From Algoriphagus formosus (lineage in GTDB: Bacteria; Bacteroidota; Bacteroidia; Cytophagales; Cyclobacteriaceae): DNA of 64,000 bases. Where the stretch lies: contig NZ_NIUC01000002.1 of NCBI RefSeq assembly GCF_002807035.1, positions 1,331,267 to 1,395,266 on the forward strand, given 5' to 3'. Positions 43,020 through 52,567 of this stretch are shown here, one piece after another (position 1 is the first letter of the stretch; each line of letters opens with the position of its first letter). The translations under genes and the position numbers were made by a program. The notes under the pieces were generated by a model. That model had not been told where the DNA came from. It was given only the letters and a program-made list of their open reading frames with translations, and ran no database searches.

Positions 43020-43600
43020 GCTGGTTTATGTTATCTTTTTGCCCAGCATTTCGCTCATCGTACCTCTTCGCTCATACTGGGCTGATACATTTCGCACTTT
43101 CAGCGCTTAGATTAGCGCAAGTCTCAGGATTTACCTGCCTTTGGTAGGCTCATACTAGCGCAAGTTTCCTGACTTGTGCTTAAACCAATGCAGTTTCCTG
43201 ACTGCTACTATTTCAGCTACTCGAGATTGCAAATCTCGAATTTCTTATCGTAGGATTTTCAATCCGGGAATTTCGGTTATGCTGCTTTTCCGAAAGCAGC
43301 ATTGGATATCGGCCTATCCAAGCGCAAGTCTAAGGATTTACCTGTCCGATAGAAGGCAGGTCTTGAGACTTAAGCCAAGCTTTGTGTCCTTTCAAGAAAA
43401 ATATTTCAATCTATTTCAGCTCGCTTGCGAGCTATATTTCCGCTGTATTTCTCGGATTTAGTCATTTTCCCTACTGGCTAGGATATTTCTTTCGATAAGT
43501 AGACTCGACTTTGCGTGTTTACGGGAAATATATTTCCACCTATTTCAGCTCGCATGCGAGCTATATTTCAATTGTATTTCCATTACCCTAGGATTTTAAA
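43020..43600. repeat. Palindrome mosaic, block 3
   Basis: A CAAGTTTCCTGACTTG-type module (about 43160), GCAGTTTCCTGACTGC (43190), TCGAGATT...AATCTCGA (43221), GGATTTTCAATCC (43253), GCTGCTTTTCCGAAAGCAGC (43281), and GCTCGC[T/A]TGCGAGC at 43419 and 43548. Several small frames run through this block but none looks coding. Confidence 0.78.
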
Positions 43601-43699
43601 TCTGCCCACCTTACAATTTGACCATCGGGCTTAATAAATCGCAGATTTTCAAGTATATTGATTTTCTAATTTATAGCTGGTAACAAAAAACAAAGACTT

Positions 43700-45136
43700 A
43701 TGACAAGAATAACTGTAGCCAAGGGCGATGGTATTGGACCTGAGATCATGGATGCCACGCTGATGATTATCAAAGCAGCTGGTGCCAAACTTGAAATTGA
43801 TGAAATTGAGGTAGGGGAAAAGGTTTACCTAGCCGGAAACACCGCAGGTATCTCGGATGAGGCCTGGGAAACTATTCGTAGAAATAAGATTTTTCTGAAA
43901 GCGCCAATCACCACCCCTCAGGGAGGCGGTTATAAGAGTTTGAATGTTACTACCCGAAAGACGCTTGGACTTTTTGCAAATGTGAGACCTTGTAAGAGTT
44001 TACACCCATTTATCTCCACCAAGCACCCGAATATGGACTTGGTTATCATTCGGGAAAATGAGGAGGATCTTTATGCGGGAATTGAGCATCAGCAGACCGA
44101 TGAAGTGGTGCAGTGTCTGAAGCTGATCAGCCGTCCTGGTTGTGAAAAAATTGTCACTTATGCCTTTGAATATGCCCGAAAATACGGCAGAAAGAAGGTC
44201 ACCTGCTTTACCAAGGATAATATCATGAAGCAGACCGATGGTTTGTTTCACAAAGTATTTGACGAGATCGCAGCCAAATACCCTGAGATAGAAAACGAAC
44301 ACTGGATCATCGATATCGGTGCGGCTAAAATGGCCGACACGCCGGAGGCTTTTGATGTGATCGTGATGCCAAATCTCTATGGTGATGTACTTTCCGATGT
44401 GGCTGCTCAGATTACCGGTTCTGTAGGCTTGGCAGGTTCTTCGAATATCGGTCATGACCATGCGATGTTTGAAGCGATCCACGGTTCAGCCCCTCGTAGA
44501 GCCGGTCAAAACCTAGCCAATCCATCCGGTCTTTTGCAGGGAGCTATTTTGATGCTGCAGCATATCGGTCAGTCTGAGATTGCCGAGAAGGTGCAAAATG
44601 CCTGGTTGAAGACCATGGAAGATGGGATTCATACCTATGATATCTTCAAGGAGGGTGTCAGCACTCAAAAGGTGGGTACCAAGGAGTTTGCTGAGGCGGT
44701 CATTGCCAATTTAGGCCAAGAGCCCAAAACGCTGAAGAAAGTCGAATTGAAGAATAGCGGTTTGATCAATATTCCTCGTCATGTCAGAGCGCCACGAGCC
44801 AAAAAGGAACTGGTTGGGGTGGATGTTTTTGTGCATTGGGAAGGTACTGACCCAAAGAAGATCGCTGAGGAGCTGCAGAAGATGAACAATGATAATTTGA
44901 AGCTATCCATGATCACCAACCGAGGTGTAAAGGTATGGCCTCAGGGATTTGAGGAAACTTTCTGTACCGATCACTGGCGATGCCGATACAGTGCCGTAGA
45001 AGGTGCTACTCCAAGCAAAAAGGATATTTTGGAGGTACTTGCCAAAGCTGAAGAGGTAGGTGTAGATACCATCAAAACAGAAAATCTCTACCTATTTGAT
45101 GGCGTCAGAGGCTATTCATTGGGACAAGGACAATAA
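43700..45136 (+). CDS. icd: Isocitrate dehydrogenase, long (Thermus-type) form
   Basis: A 478-residue enzyme. MTRITVAKGDGIGPEIMDAT is the N-terminal decarboxylating dehydrogenase start; NVRPCKSLHP and IIRENEEDLYAGIEH cover the isocitrate-binding Arg and Ser/Asp region. ANPSGLLQGAILMLQHIG and FEAIHGSAPRRAG are hallmark segments. About 140 extra residues at the C-terminus (from about 340) match the extended Thermus-type enzymes. It converts isocitrate to 2-oxoglutarate with CO2 release, probably using NADP. It has a strong terminator downstream and no operon partner. Confidence 0.93.
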   Translation: MTRITVAKGDGIGPEIMDATLMIIKAAGAKLEIDEIEVGEKVYLAGNTAGISDEAWETIRRNKIFLKAPITTPQGGGYKSLNVTTRKTLGLFANVRPCKSLHPFISTKHPNMDLVIIRENEEDLYAGIEHQQTDEVVQCLKLISRPGCEKIVTYAFEYARKYGRKKVTCFTKDNIMKQTDGLFHKVFDEIAAKYPEIENEHWIIDIGAAKMADTPEAFDVIVMPNLYGDVLSDVAAQITGSVGLAGSSNIGHDHAMFEAIHGSAPRRAGQNLANPSGLLQGAILMLQHIGQSEIAEKVQNAWLKTMEDGIHTYDIFKEGVSTQKVGTKEFAEAVIANLGQEPKTLKKVELKNSGLINIPRHVRAPRAKKELVGVDVFVHWEGTDPKKIAEELQKMNNDNLKLSMITNRGVKVWPQGFEETFCTDHWRCRYSAVEGATPSKKDILEVLAKAEEVGVDTIKTENLYLFDGVRGYSLGQGQ

Positions 45137-45157
45137 ACCTAGTGTAGATAATAAGTT

Positions 45158-45193
45158 AAAGAGCCTTTCCAAAACGGAAAGGCTCTTTTTTTA
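45158..45193. terminator. Terminator after icd
   Basis: A 14-base arm, AAAGAGCCTTTCC(A), mirrored as GGAAAGGCTCTTT, forms a nearly perfect stem around AAAACG. T and A tracts flank it, so it could act for both strands. Confidence 0.9.
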
Positions 45194-45204
45194 GAGTTTT
45201 CAGG

Positions 45205-45457
45205 GAAGAGAATTCACTCTAGTGGATTTGCGAAATGCGAAGTACAGGGCAATTTTAAGGGAGACCCTGAATTTTGGACGCACTTTTCAACTTTTACACC
45301 TTCCAACCTAATCACCACTTACCATTCACTTCCTTCTTGTGTAAGATTAAGATCTAGAAAGTGGGAAATACTCAAAATATCGAATGATGAATGTTGAATC
45401 TCGAATAATGAAGTATTCAGGACTACTCACCACTTACAATTTACACTTCACCACTCC
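45205..45457. other. Low-complexity intergenic stretch between icd and fumC
   Basis: A/C-rich runs and near-repeats such as CGAATGATGAATGTTGAATC then CGAATAATGAAG. The fumC gene ends at 45458. A similar type of sequence is at 48360-48620. No gene is seen. Confidence 0.4.
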
Positions 45458-46858
45458 CTACTTCAAACTACCGATCATATCCTCAGGCTTCACCCACTCG
45501 TCAAATTGCTCGGAAGTTAATAGTCCCAAAGCAATGGCAGCTTCTCGAAGGCTTGTACCTTCTTTGTGCGCTTTTTTAGCGATGGCCGCTGCATTTTCAT
45601 AGCCGATATGTGGATTCAAAGCGGTTACGAGCATCAAGGAATTTTCCAAGTGACGCTGAATCATTGGGGTGTTTGGCTCGATGCCGATGGCACAATTATC
45701 ATTGAAGGAAACGCAGGCATCTCCGATCAATCGTGCTGACTGAAGGAAATTAGCTGCGATCATTGGCTTGAATACATTGAGTTCGAAATGACCATTGGAT
45801 CCACCGATGGAAATGGCTACGTCATTTCCCATTACTTGGGCAGCTACCATAGTCAGTGCTTCTACCTGCGTTGGGTTGACTTTTCCTGGCATGATAGAAG
45901 ATCCAGGCTCATTTTCCGGAATCAAAATTTCACCGATTCCTGATCTAGGACCGGAGGAAAGCATACGAATGTCATTGGCGATTTTCATCAGGGATACCGC
46001 CAATTGCTTAAGGGCTCCATGTGCTTCGACCATGCCGTCATGGGCTGCCAAAGCCTCAAATTTATTTGGAGCAGTTACAAAAGGCTGACCTGAGAATTCA
46101 GCGATTTTCTTCGCAACTAGTTCTGCATAGCCTTTTGGCGTATTCAGCCCTGTTCCTACCGCTGTACCTCCCAATGCCAATTCAGAAAGATGGCTTAGCG
46201 TATTTTTCAGAGCTCGCAATCCATGATCCAATTGGGCTACATAGCCGCTGAACTCCTGTCCCAATGTAAGTGGAGTAGCATCCATGAAGTGGGTACGACC
46301 GATTTTTACCACATCCTTAAATGCTTTGGCTTTTGCTTCGAGGGTATCGCGAAGCTTTTGTACCCCTGGAATGGTGGTTTCCACGACCATCTTGTATGCA
46401 GCGATGTGCATGGCCGTTGGATAGGTGTCATTGGATGACTGGGACTTGTTTACATCATCGTTTGGATGGATTTTTTTCTTTTCATCCTCCAGCGAACCGC
46501 CGAGCAGTACATGTGCCCGGTAGGCAATCACCTCATTTGAGTTCATGTTGGATTGGGTGCCCGATCCGGTTTGCCAAACGACAAGCGGGAATTGATCGTC
46601 GAGTTTTCCTTCCAAAATTTCATCACATACCTGAGAAATAGCATCAGCTCGATCCTGTGCCAATACCCCTAGTTCGGCATTGGTTTGGGCTGCAGCCTTT
46701 TTTAGGATGGCAAAAGCACGGATAATTTCAATTGGCATGCGGTTTTTCTCCCCGCCGATTTTGAAGTTATTGATGGACCGTTGGGTCTGCGCTCCCCAGT
46801 ACTTATCTGCAGGAACCTCTACCGGGCCCATGGTATCTTTCTCGATTCGGATGCTCAT
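45458..46858 (-). CDS. fumC: Class II fumarate hydratase
   Basis: A 466-residue enzyme of the fumarase/aspartase family. [18 protein letters not shown] is the N-terminus, [18 protein letters not shown] the substrate-binding region, [18 protein letters not shown] the B-site region, and [19 protein letters not shown] the family signature with the catalytic Ser loop. It reversibly hydrates fumarate to malate in the TCA cycle. It faces icd and stands alone, with about 250 bases of low-complexity sequence downstream. Confidence 0.95.
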   Translation of the reverse strand: MSIRIEKDTMGPVEVPADKYWGAQTQRSINNFKIGGEKNRMPIEIIRAFAILKKAAAQTNAELGVLAQDRADAISQVCDEILEGKLDDQFPLVVWQTGSGTQSNMNSNEVIAYRAHVLLGGSLEDEKKKIHPNDDVNKSQSSNDTYPTAMHIAAYKMVVETTIPGVQKLRDTLEAKAKAFKDVVKIGRTHFMDATPLTLGQEFSGYVAQLDHGLRALKNTLSHLSELALGGTAVGTGLNTPKGYAELVAKKIAEFSGQPFVTAPNKFEALAAHDGMVEAHGALKQLAVSLMKIANDIRMLSSGPRSGIGEILIPENEPGSSIMPGKVNPTQVEALTMVAAQVMGNDVAISIGGSNGHFELNVFKPMIAANFLQSARLIGDACVSFNDNCAIGIEPNTPMIQRHLENSLMLVTALNPHIGYENAAAIAKKAHKEGTSLREAAIALGLLTSEQFDEWVKPEDMIGSLK

Positions 46859-46936
46859 GATCTATGGTTTATTGTGTTGTGAATTTTACGCTGCTAAATT
46901 AATCGCTAATGGGCTTTTTCCCTACCGCTTGTGGAT

Positions 46937-47425
46937 TTAATCCTTTATTTGCAGGTTGATTAATTCGTGAAAATCTTCACGCGAGTTTCTTACCTGCCGG
47001 TGAAAGAAAAATAAAGCCAAAGCATAATTCAAACCCGCCAGTCCCAAGCAAATGCTTCCATTCAGGACGTTGGTCTGCAGTCCAAAATAATAGGCCGAAA
47101 AACCAAGCAGAATAAAGCTCCAAAACAGGACAAAAAAGAGGGCTCCGGGGAATAGCTTGTAGCGAAGAAAGAGGATGGATCCACGAGGTGTGTCTTCGAC
47201 CTCTCCAAGAATCAGCGGAAGGAAAGTATTGCTTCGTTGAATCACCTTGGAGATACGGAAAGTGTTTTTTCCCACTATCCCGTTGAAAGCGATGTGTTTT
47301 GGTTTTAGGTAATTGCTTTTGTCCAAAAAATTGACCTCCAAAGTCTTTTTCGAAATATGCTCCATCACCTCATCCTTGGAGTAGGAACTGACAAGCGTTT
47401 CGCTGAAAAAGGGAATGAGGTTCAT
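46937..47425 (-). CDS. Hypothetical membrane protein
   Basis: A 162-residue protein with a soluble N-terminal half (about 1-90) and two membrane segments (about 92-112 and 118-138). The soluble part has strands such as HIAFNGIVGKNTFRISKVIQ and RSNTFLPLILGEVEDTPRGS, resembling the PH-like part of small Bacteroidota membrane proteins of unknown function. I cannot assign it further. It lies between fumC and a divergent DUF2867-like gene. Confidence 0.6.
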   Translation of the reverse strand: MNLIPFFSETLVSSYSKDEVMEHISKKTLEVNFLDKSNYLKPKHIAFNGIVGKNTFRISKVIQRSNTFLPLILGEVEDTPRGSILFLRYKLFPGALFFVLFWSFILLGFSAYYFGLQTNVLNGSICLGLAGLNYALALFFFHRQVRNSREDFHELINLQIKD

Positions 47426-47491
47426 ACTTTCTTAACTATCAGATAGAACTTAGGTTATAAAATTAAGGGTTCTCTTCAAAATTCCGTCAAA

Positions 47492-47941
47492 ATGGACAGT
47501 GGTAATAAAATACGAGAAGTGATGCGCTTTCCGTTTCAAGGCTCTCGGGAAGCGGTTCAAGCCAAACTTTGGCGGATCGGAGGGGAATCCGGCTGGTATT
47601 TTTTGACTGGGCTTTGGAAGTTTCGTGGGCTGATCGATGGGATGTTTGGAGGAGTGGGCTTTCGTAAAGGCAGGCCTCACCCAAATAGACTGAAAGTTGG
47701 AGATCCCTTGGACTTTTGGCGGGTACGGGAAGTCGACGAGAAAAGTGGAAGATTGCTGCTCGAGGCAGAGATGAAATTGCCGGGAAAAGTCTTGCTAGAA
47801 TGGAGTCTAGATGCCGATCAACTGCGGCAAACGATTACTTTTTTGCCAAAAAATAAATGGGGAAAGGCTTATTGGTACCTCGTTCTTCCCATCCACAAAT
47901 TGATTTTTTGGGGAATGGGAAGAGCAATTGCCAAGGGTTAA
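47492..47941 (+). CDS. DUF2867-like protein
   Basis: A 149-residue protein: GESGWYFLTGLWKFRGLIDG followed by MFGGVGFRKGRPHPNRLKVGDPLDFWRV (split here as MFGGVGFRKGRPHP and LKVGDPLDFWRV), then LLLEAEMKLPGKVLLEWSL. This pattern matches DUF2867, which usually forms the C-terminal half of NAD-binding proteins. Here it stands as a single domain. It ends 5 bases before the convergent ridA stop. Function unknown, perhaps lipid or small-molecule binding. Confidence 0.75.
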   Translation: MDSGNKIREVMRFPFQGSREAVQAKLWRIGGESGWYFLTGLWKFRGLIDGMFGGVGFRKGRPHPNRLKVGDPLDFWRVREVDEKSGRLLLEAEMKLPGKVLLEWSLDADQLRQTITFLPKNKWGKAYWYLVLPIHKLIFWGMGRAIAKG

Positions 47942-47946
47942 CAAAT

Positions 47947-48330
47947 TCAGTGCTTCACTGCAATACAGGAAATTTCTACGTTAACATTTTTCGGCAGTTT
48001 GCTGACTTCTACCGTTTCCCGCGCAGGTGGATTGGTTTTGAAGTATTGTCCGTAGGCATCATTGATGGTAGCGAAATCATCCATGGATTTGATAAAAATG
48101 CTACATTTCACCACATCAGAAAAGCCAAAACCAGCAGCCCGAAGCACGGCCTCGAGATTTTTCATGACGGCGTGAGTTTCCTCGGTAATATTTTCATTGA
48201 TCAGTTCGCCGCTTTCAGCATCCAAGGGGATTTGGCCAGAGACGTAAAGTGTATTCCCTGCCAAAACTGCCTGTGAATAAGGACCAATGGGAGCGGGCGC
48301 CTCAGCCGTGAAGATGATTCGATTTGCCAT
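47947..48330 (-). CDS. ridA: RidA-family enamine/imine deaminase
   Basis: A 127-residue protein that hydrolyses reactive 2-aminoacrylate-type enamines. APAPIGPYSQAVLAGNTLYVSGQ and IPLDAESGELINENITEETHAV are the family stretches, and VVKCSIFIKSMDDFATINDAY holds the conserved Cys region. The final NPPARETVEVSKLPKNVNVEI contains the Arg that binds the carboxylate. A cytosolic trimer. It stands alone and convergent to the DUF2867 gene. Confidence 0.94.
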   Translation of the reverse strand: MANRIIFTAEAPAPIGPYSQAVLAGNTLYVSGQIPLDAESGELINENITEETHAVMKNLEAVLRAAGFGFSDVVKCSIFIKSMDDFATINDAYGQYFKTNPPARETVEVSKLPKNVNVEISCIAVKH

Positions 48331-48623
48331 AAAGATTTTAGATTTATCTATCTATGAAATGTGATTTGAAATTACGAAATACGAAGTACGAAATACGAGT
48401 AATCAGCTTGAGTTAAAGTGAGATTCATTCTTTTACCCAACCTTTCAACCTTGCCACTTTCCAACTCAATTTACGAAGTGACAGTCTTTGCGATCCCGAC
48501 CAGGTCGAGAGAAGCAATCTCAATAATTGCGATACTTTATCCCCTTACAACTTTCCAACATTAGCACCTTCTAACCTAACCACCATTTACGACACACTTC
48601 CTGCTTCCTACTTCCCGCTCAAC
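48331..48623. other. Low-complexity intergenic stretch
   Basis: It contains near-repeats such as ACGAAATACGAAGTACGAAA and pyrimidine-rich patches (CCTTTCAACCTTGCCACTT). No gene or convincing hairpin is seen. It is related in style to 45205-45457. Confidence 0.4.
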
Positions 48624-49445
48624 TCACCAACTTCCACCTGCACCGCCGCCGCCAAAGCTACCTCCTCCAAATCCACCGAAGCCTCCGCCTCCGCCACCAC
48701 CGAAGCCGCCAAATCCTCCTCCTCCTTTAGAGAAGTCGCCAAATTTTCCGCCTCCGCTGCCTTTTAGCAGATTGGCCAGCATGATGGTAGTCCAGAGGTC
48801 TACGCCTCCACCACGTCCGCCCATGTGATTGTCATTATCGCGACGGTTTCGGATCAATGGGATGATTACAAAAATGATGATAAAGAAAAGCAGGACGAAT
48901 ATTCCTCCTCCTTCATTGCCGTCTTCCATGACCTGCTCAGCTTCGTATTCTCCGGAAGCCAATTTGAAGATCATATCCGTGGCCTGATCCAGACCGGCAT
49001 AGTAGTTCTCCATCTTGAAGTTGGGGATAATCAAGTTGCTGACTATCCGCTTTGCCAAGGCATCAGGAACTGCCCCTTCAAGCCCATATCCGGTAGCGAT
49101 AAAGACTTTCCGGTCATCCATCGCCGCCAAAATCAACAGTCCGTTGTCATTTTCAGCTCCTCCGATTCCCCATTGATCGCCTAGTTGAAAGGCATAATCG
49201 GAAATATCGTAAGGACCCACAGAGCGAATCATGACAATGGCAATCTGAGATGAGGTGCTGTCGTTGTAAGCGACCAGTTTACGTTCCAACTGCGCTACCT
49301 CAGCGCTACTGAGAGTTTGTGTAAAATCATTGACCAAACGAGGAGGATTGGGAGTAGGAGGGAAATCCTGCCCGATCAAAAAGCCTGGAATGAGAAGAAA
49401 TAGAATAAATATGGGGAGGCTCTTAGGAGCCAAAAGAAATTTCAT
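48624..49445 (-). CDS. TPM-domain membrane protein with glycine-rich tail (YgcG-like)
   Basis: The start ATG at 49445 gives MKFLLAPKSLPIFILFLLIP, a signal peptide. The TPM domain follows (FTQTLSSAEVAQLERKLVAYN, SSQIAIVMIRSVGPYDISDYA, QWGIGGAENDNGLLILAAM), about residues 30-165. A membrane segment is at about 182-202 (GGIFVLLFFIIIFVIIPLI). The end is a Gly-rich repeat with Phe and Ser. The start lies within the previous TPM gene (23-base overlap), so they are coupled. These proteins often partner LemA. Function unknown. Confidence 0.88.
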   Translation of the reverse strand: MKFLLAPKSLPIFILFLLIPGFLIGQDFPPTPNPPRLVNDFTQTLSSAEVAQLERKLVAYNDSTSSQIAIVMIRSVGPYDISDYAFQLGDQWGIGGAENDNGLLILAAMDDRKVFIATGYGLEGAVPDALAKRIVSNLIIPNFKMENYYAGLDQATDMIFKLASGEYEAEQVMEDGNEGGGIFVLLFFIIIFVIIPLIRNRRDNDNHMGGRGGGVDLWTTIMLANLLKGSGGGKFGDFSKGGGGFGGFGGGGGGGFGGFGGGSFGGGGAGGSW

Positions 49446-49860
49446 CCGGTAGTTCGTTTTCGTCATCATCCCCTTGATGGGGGAAGTGTGCAGCCAGTTC
49501 TTTTCCGGCCATCAATATGCCGTCGATAAGTCCTTGGGTAAATTTTTGCTCTCGAAAGAGTGCAGCCATGTGGTCTTTGATCTTTTCCCAAAAGTCATCT
49601 GGGACAACCGCATTGATTCCACCATCACCAAGAATGGCAAATTTATGATCCAGTACAGCCAAGTAGAAAAGCACCCCATTCCGCTCTTTGGTTTGGTGCA
49701 TTTTCAAAGTCTCAAATACCTCCGCTGCCCGATCTAGGACATCTATTCGGCAATGGTTTTCAATATGGACCTGTATTTCACCGGAGGTGTTGTTTTCTGC
49801 CTCTTGGATGGCCGCTATGATAGTTTTGCGATCTTCTGCTGAAAAGAGTTTTTCTGGCAT
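49423..49860 (-). CDS. Single TPM-domain protein
   Basis: A 145-residue cytosolic or membrane-associated TPM protein: FSAEDRKTIIAAIQEAENNTSGEIQVHIE, split as FSAEDRKTIIAAI and NTSGEIQVHIE, then KERNGVLFYLAVLDHKFAILGDGG and a C-terminal acidic tail (GDDDENELPDE). It lacks a signal peptide and a membrane segment. It is the middle gene of a LemA-TPM-TPM operon, with 9 bases after lemA and an overlap with the next gene. Confidence 0.85.
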   Translation of the reverse strand: MPEKLFSAEDRKTIIAAIQEAENNTSGEIQVHIENHCRIDVLDRAAEVFETLKMHQTKERNGVLFYLAVLDHKFAILGDGGINAVVPDDFWEKIKDHMAALFREQKFTQGLIDGILMAGKELAAHFPHQGDDDENELPDEISFGS

Positions 49861-49869
49861 TCCTTAATC

Positions 49870-50460
49870 TTAAAATTGGACGCTAGGTGCATTTTCAGCT
49901 CCTTCGGAAGCCTGGAAAGTCCCTTTAGTCTCAAATCCGTACCAGCCCGCAAAGATATTGTTGGGGAAAACCCGCAAGTTTTGGTTGTAGGCCACCACCT
50001 CTTGGTTGAAGTTTCTTCGGGCTACGGCAATCCGGTTTTCAGTTCCTTCCAATTGCGCCTGTAGCTCTAGGAAGTTTTGATTTGCTTTCAAATCTGGATA
50101 GCGCTCTACCGTCACCAATAATCGGCTAAGTGCTCCGGATAGTTGATCTTGAGCTTGTTGAAATTGCTGAAGATTTTCAGGACTTAGATTATTTGCATCC
50201 ACATTGATGGAAGTTGCTTTGGCTCTTGCCTCAATGACACCCGTTAGGGTTTCTTGCTCAAAGTCTGCATAACCTTTAACCGTATTGACCAAGTTTGGAA
50301 TCAGGTCAGCACGTCGCTGGTATTGGGTTTCTACTTCAGCCCATTGTCCGTTGACTTGTTCTTCGGTAGTCACGAAACTGTTATACGTTCCGACAGCTTT
50401 GGTATAGATAAAAATTCCCAAAACACCCAGAATTGCAATCGGGATTAATAGTTTTTTCAT
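49870..50460 (-). CDS. lemA: LemA-family protein
   Basis: A 196-residue protein with an N-terminal membrane segment (LLIPIAILGVLGIFIY) and the LemA helical bundle: VNGQWAEVETQYQRRADLIP, then ANQNFLELQAQLEGTENRIA, and ARRNFNQEVVAYNQNLRVFPNNIFAGWYGF (split as ARRNFNQEVVAYN and FPNNIFAGWYGF). It is the first gene of the LemA-TPM-TPM operon. The biological role is unclear. Confidence 0.93.
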   Translation of the reverse strand: MKKLLIPIAILGVLGIFIYTKAVGTYNSFVTTEEQVNGQWAEVETQYQRRADLIPNLVNTVKGYADFEQETLTGVIEARAKATSINVDANNLSPENLQQFQQAQDQLSGALSRLLVTVERYPDLKANQNFLELQAQLEGTENRIAVARRNFNQEVVAYNQNLRVFPNNIFAGWYGFETKGTFQASEGAENAPSVQF

Positions 50461-50643
50461 GTGTTTATAATTTGTTTTTCAGTTGCCACATGGAATCTCG
50501 CGTGCCTTACAATCATTTAAGCAGGTGTCGCTTTCGACATGCTTGTCTGCTTCAGGCAGGCTCGATTTCATAGTATCATTAAGTTTTGAAATTGCTAGGT
50601 TTTATTTCCAAAAGTAACCAAAATTTTCACCTTCGAAAATCAC

Positions 50644-51894
50644 TTAAATTTGTTTTCTAAGCTCAATGCGATACGTGAAATCTTCATATTTGGTTAGCGT
50701 ATCATCAAAATATCTCCTCACTTCGAATTCAACCACCTTTCCTTCTTCCTCACGGAGCAGCTTCACAACTTCAGCCAGCTCCCAGATGAGAACTGGGATT
50801 TTATTGATGCTGAGCACTTCATCAAAAGGTAAAATTCCTGCCTCCTCAGCCGGAGAGCCTTTTCTCACTGATCCGATGTAGAAGCGCTTCTTGTCCGTAG
50901 GGACTTTTTTGACAGTCAGGCCACTCATGTCGTATTCGTAGGGAACATAAAATGTGTCTCCTTTTTTGAATAAAGCTCGCTCTCGAGGATAATCCAAAAT
51001 GATTCGCATTCTCCCAAGAATTTCTGAGCCCAGACTTCCCAATCTTCCGGATTCCTGAATGATGTAGCTGAAGGCCGTTTCTTCAGGATAGGAAGTCATG
51101 ACATCACGCTGAGTAAGATGGTTGATCTTCACCCAATCTACTCGGGCAATATTTCCATAAAGTGTACCTCCCAGGCTTTGTCCCAGTTCCGTTTCTAGAT
51201 TGAGATCTGGAATCTCGATTTTCTCCGATGTCTCCTGATTGAGTAAAAGGCCATGGTTTGCACCCGTATCAATGAGCAGTTTGGCCTGTAGTACTTCTCC
51301 ATTTCTTTGTTTGACCTTGGCACTGATGTATGGTTTATTGGATTGGATGCTCAGCTCTTTTTTGGTGTAAAAAAGTGGGCGCCATTTCAAGGCTCCTTCC
51401 CGGAAAAATTCAATTCGCTCATCGTCATAGTTTATTTTGACGGGGTTGAATTTGAAAAATTCATAGCCAATGATCCCATAAATCGGTACCCCCACCACAG
51501 ACTCCAATTCCAAAAAATCCTCTTCCAATACCAGGAGACTTTGTGCTATTCCTTCGATGGGCCCCAAATCTAAATAATTGACAGGGGAGACCTGGGCCAT
51601 GATTTGCTCGGATCCATCCGCACCCATCAGATTCAGTCGCCGCGTGTACTTCAGTCCCATGGCATCTCCAAGGTCCTTGCTGAATAAAATATTGGACCGT
51701 ACCCCTGTGTCAATGAGGAAATTCACGGGATATGCTCCATTGATGGAGACGGGTACGATGATGAGGCTATTGGAAGCGTAAAAAGGCAAAATCACCCGTC
51801 TTTTGTCCTCTTTCATGAAAAAGCCAGGAATCTGCGACTGCGCTTCCCAGGCAATGGAATAAATCAAAATGAACAGAAAGAGAAATCTTTTCAT
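50644..51894 (-). CDS. Retropepsin-like aspartic protease with PDZ domain
   Basis: A 416-residue secreted protein with signal peptide ending around AQS. Two D-T-G motifs are present (NFLIDTGVRSNILF at about 58-71; LLIDTGANHGLL at about 208-219), each typical of an aspartyl-protease lobe, so one chain supplies both catalytic aspartates. A PDZ domain lies at about 318-400 (GLTVKKVPTDKKRFYIGSVR, then GSPAEEAGILPFDEVLSIN). It probably works in the periplasm. Substrate unknown. Confidence 0.85.
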   Translation of the reverse strand: MKRFLFLFILIYSIAWEAQSQIPGFFMKEDKRRVILPFYASNSLIIVPVSINGAYPVNFLIDTGVRSNILFSKDLGDAMGLKYTRRLNLMGADGSEQIMAQVSPVNYLDLGPIEGIAQSLLVLEEDFLELESVVGVPIYGIIGYEFFKFNPVKINYDDERIEFFREGALKWRPLFYTKKELSIQSNKPYISAKVKQRNGEVLQAKLLIDTGANHGLLLNQETSEKIEIPDLNLETELGQSLGGTLYGNIARVDWVKINHLTQRDVMTSYPEETAFSYIIQESGRLGSLGSEILGRMRIILDYPRERALFKKGDTFYVPYEYDMSGLTVKKVPTDKKRFYIGSVRKGSPAEEAGILPFDEVLSINKIPVLIWELAEVVKLLREEEGKVVEFEVRRYFDDTLTKYEDFTYRIELRKQI

Positions 51895-52090
51895 TTATTT
51901 TGGTTCGGGTGGTTTTTTAAGTTAGTACTTTAATTTCAATCGGTTTCAACCTAGTAACGAATAATCCCCCGTGCTTTGTTCGGCTTTTCAATCCTTAATT
52001 AGATTGAAACCAAATTATACTAAAGCACAAGTAGACATTTGTCAAAAAAAACCTAAACCCGCATCTTTAATTTTTAGATCCTACCAAAAG

Positions 52091-52567
52091 ATGGCAGATA
52101 CAGCGCTGATAGAAAAAGCAAAGAAGATATTTGAAAATTTCTTGAGTAAGCAGGGAAGCAGAAAGACTCCGGAGCGGTTTTCTGTAATTGATGAGCTATA
52201 CCTCCTTCCCGAGGATGAGCATATCGATGTGGAGGGGCTTTTCCTCAAAATGCGTAATAAAGGCTATACCATTAGCCGGGCCACTATTTACAATACCTTG
52301 GATCTTCTTGTCGAAAGCGGCTTAGCTGTTAAGCATCAGTTCAAAGATAAGGTGGCTCTTTACGAACAGGCTCTTACCTACAAGCATCATGATCATCATG
52401 TCTGCAATCAATGTCGTAAAATCCGGGAGTTTTCAGACCCCAAGATCAACGAAATTAAGGAGATCATCGGCAAGGAATTTCAATCAGGAATCACTTCGCA
52501 CTCTTTGGTGCTTTATGGCGATTGTCAGATTGAAAATTGTCAAAACCTGAATGCCATCGAACTCTAG
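52091..52567 (+). CDS. Fur-family transcriptional regulator
   Basis: The start ATG at 52091 (MADTALIEKAKKIFENFLSK) suits the family better than the extended frame from 51971. The winged-helix part is RKTPERFSVIDELY... with GYTISRATIYNTLDLLVESG. The metal-binding part is KHHDHHVCNQCRKIREF, with further Cys residues in GDCQIENCQ, giving the Zn-site Cys pairs. It could be Fur, PerR or Zur-like; the sequence does not settle which. It is divergent from the aspartic protease gene. Confidence 0.9.
   Translation: MADTALIEKAKKIFENFLSKQGSRKTPERFSVIDELYLLPEDEHIDVEGLFLKMRNKGYTISRATIYNTLDLLVESGLAVKHQFKDKVALYEQALTYKHHDHHVCNQCRKIREFSDPKINEIKEIIGKEFQSGITSHSLVLYGDCQIENCQNLNAIEL

Noticed and set aside
43174-43461. 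ORF of 95 residues inside the mosaic
   Set aside because: It is generated by open frames through palindromes and is repetitive; no protein family fits.
41159-43600. CRISPR array
   Set aside because: The repeats are short palindromes of several different kinds at irregular spacing, without unique spacers of even length and without cas genes.
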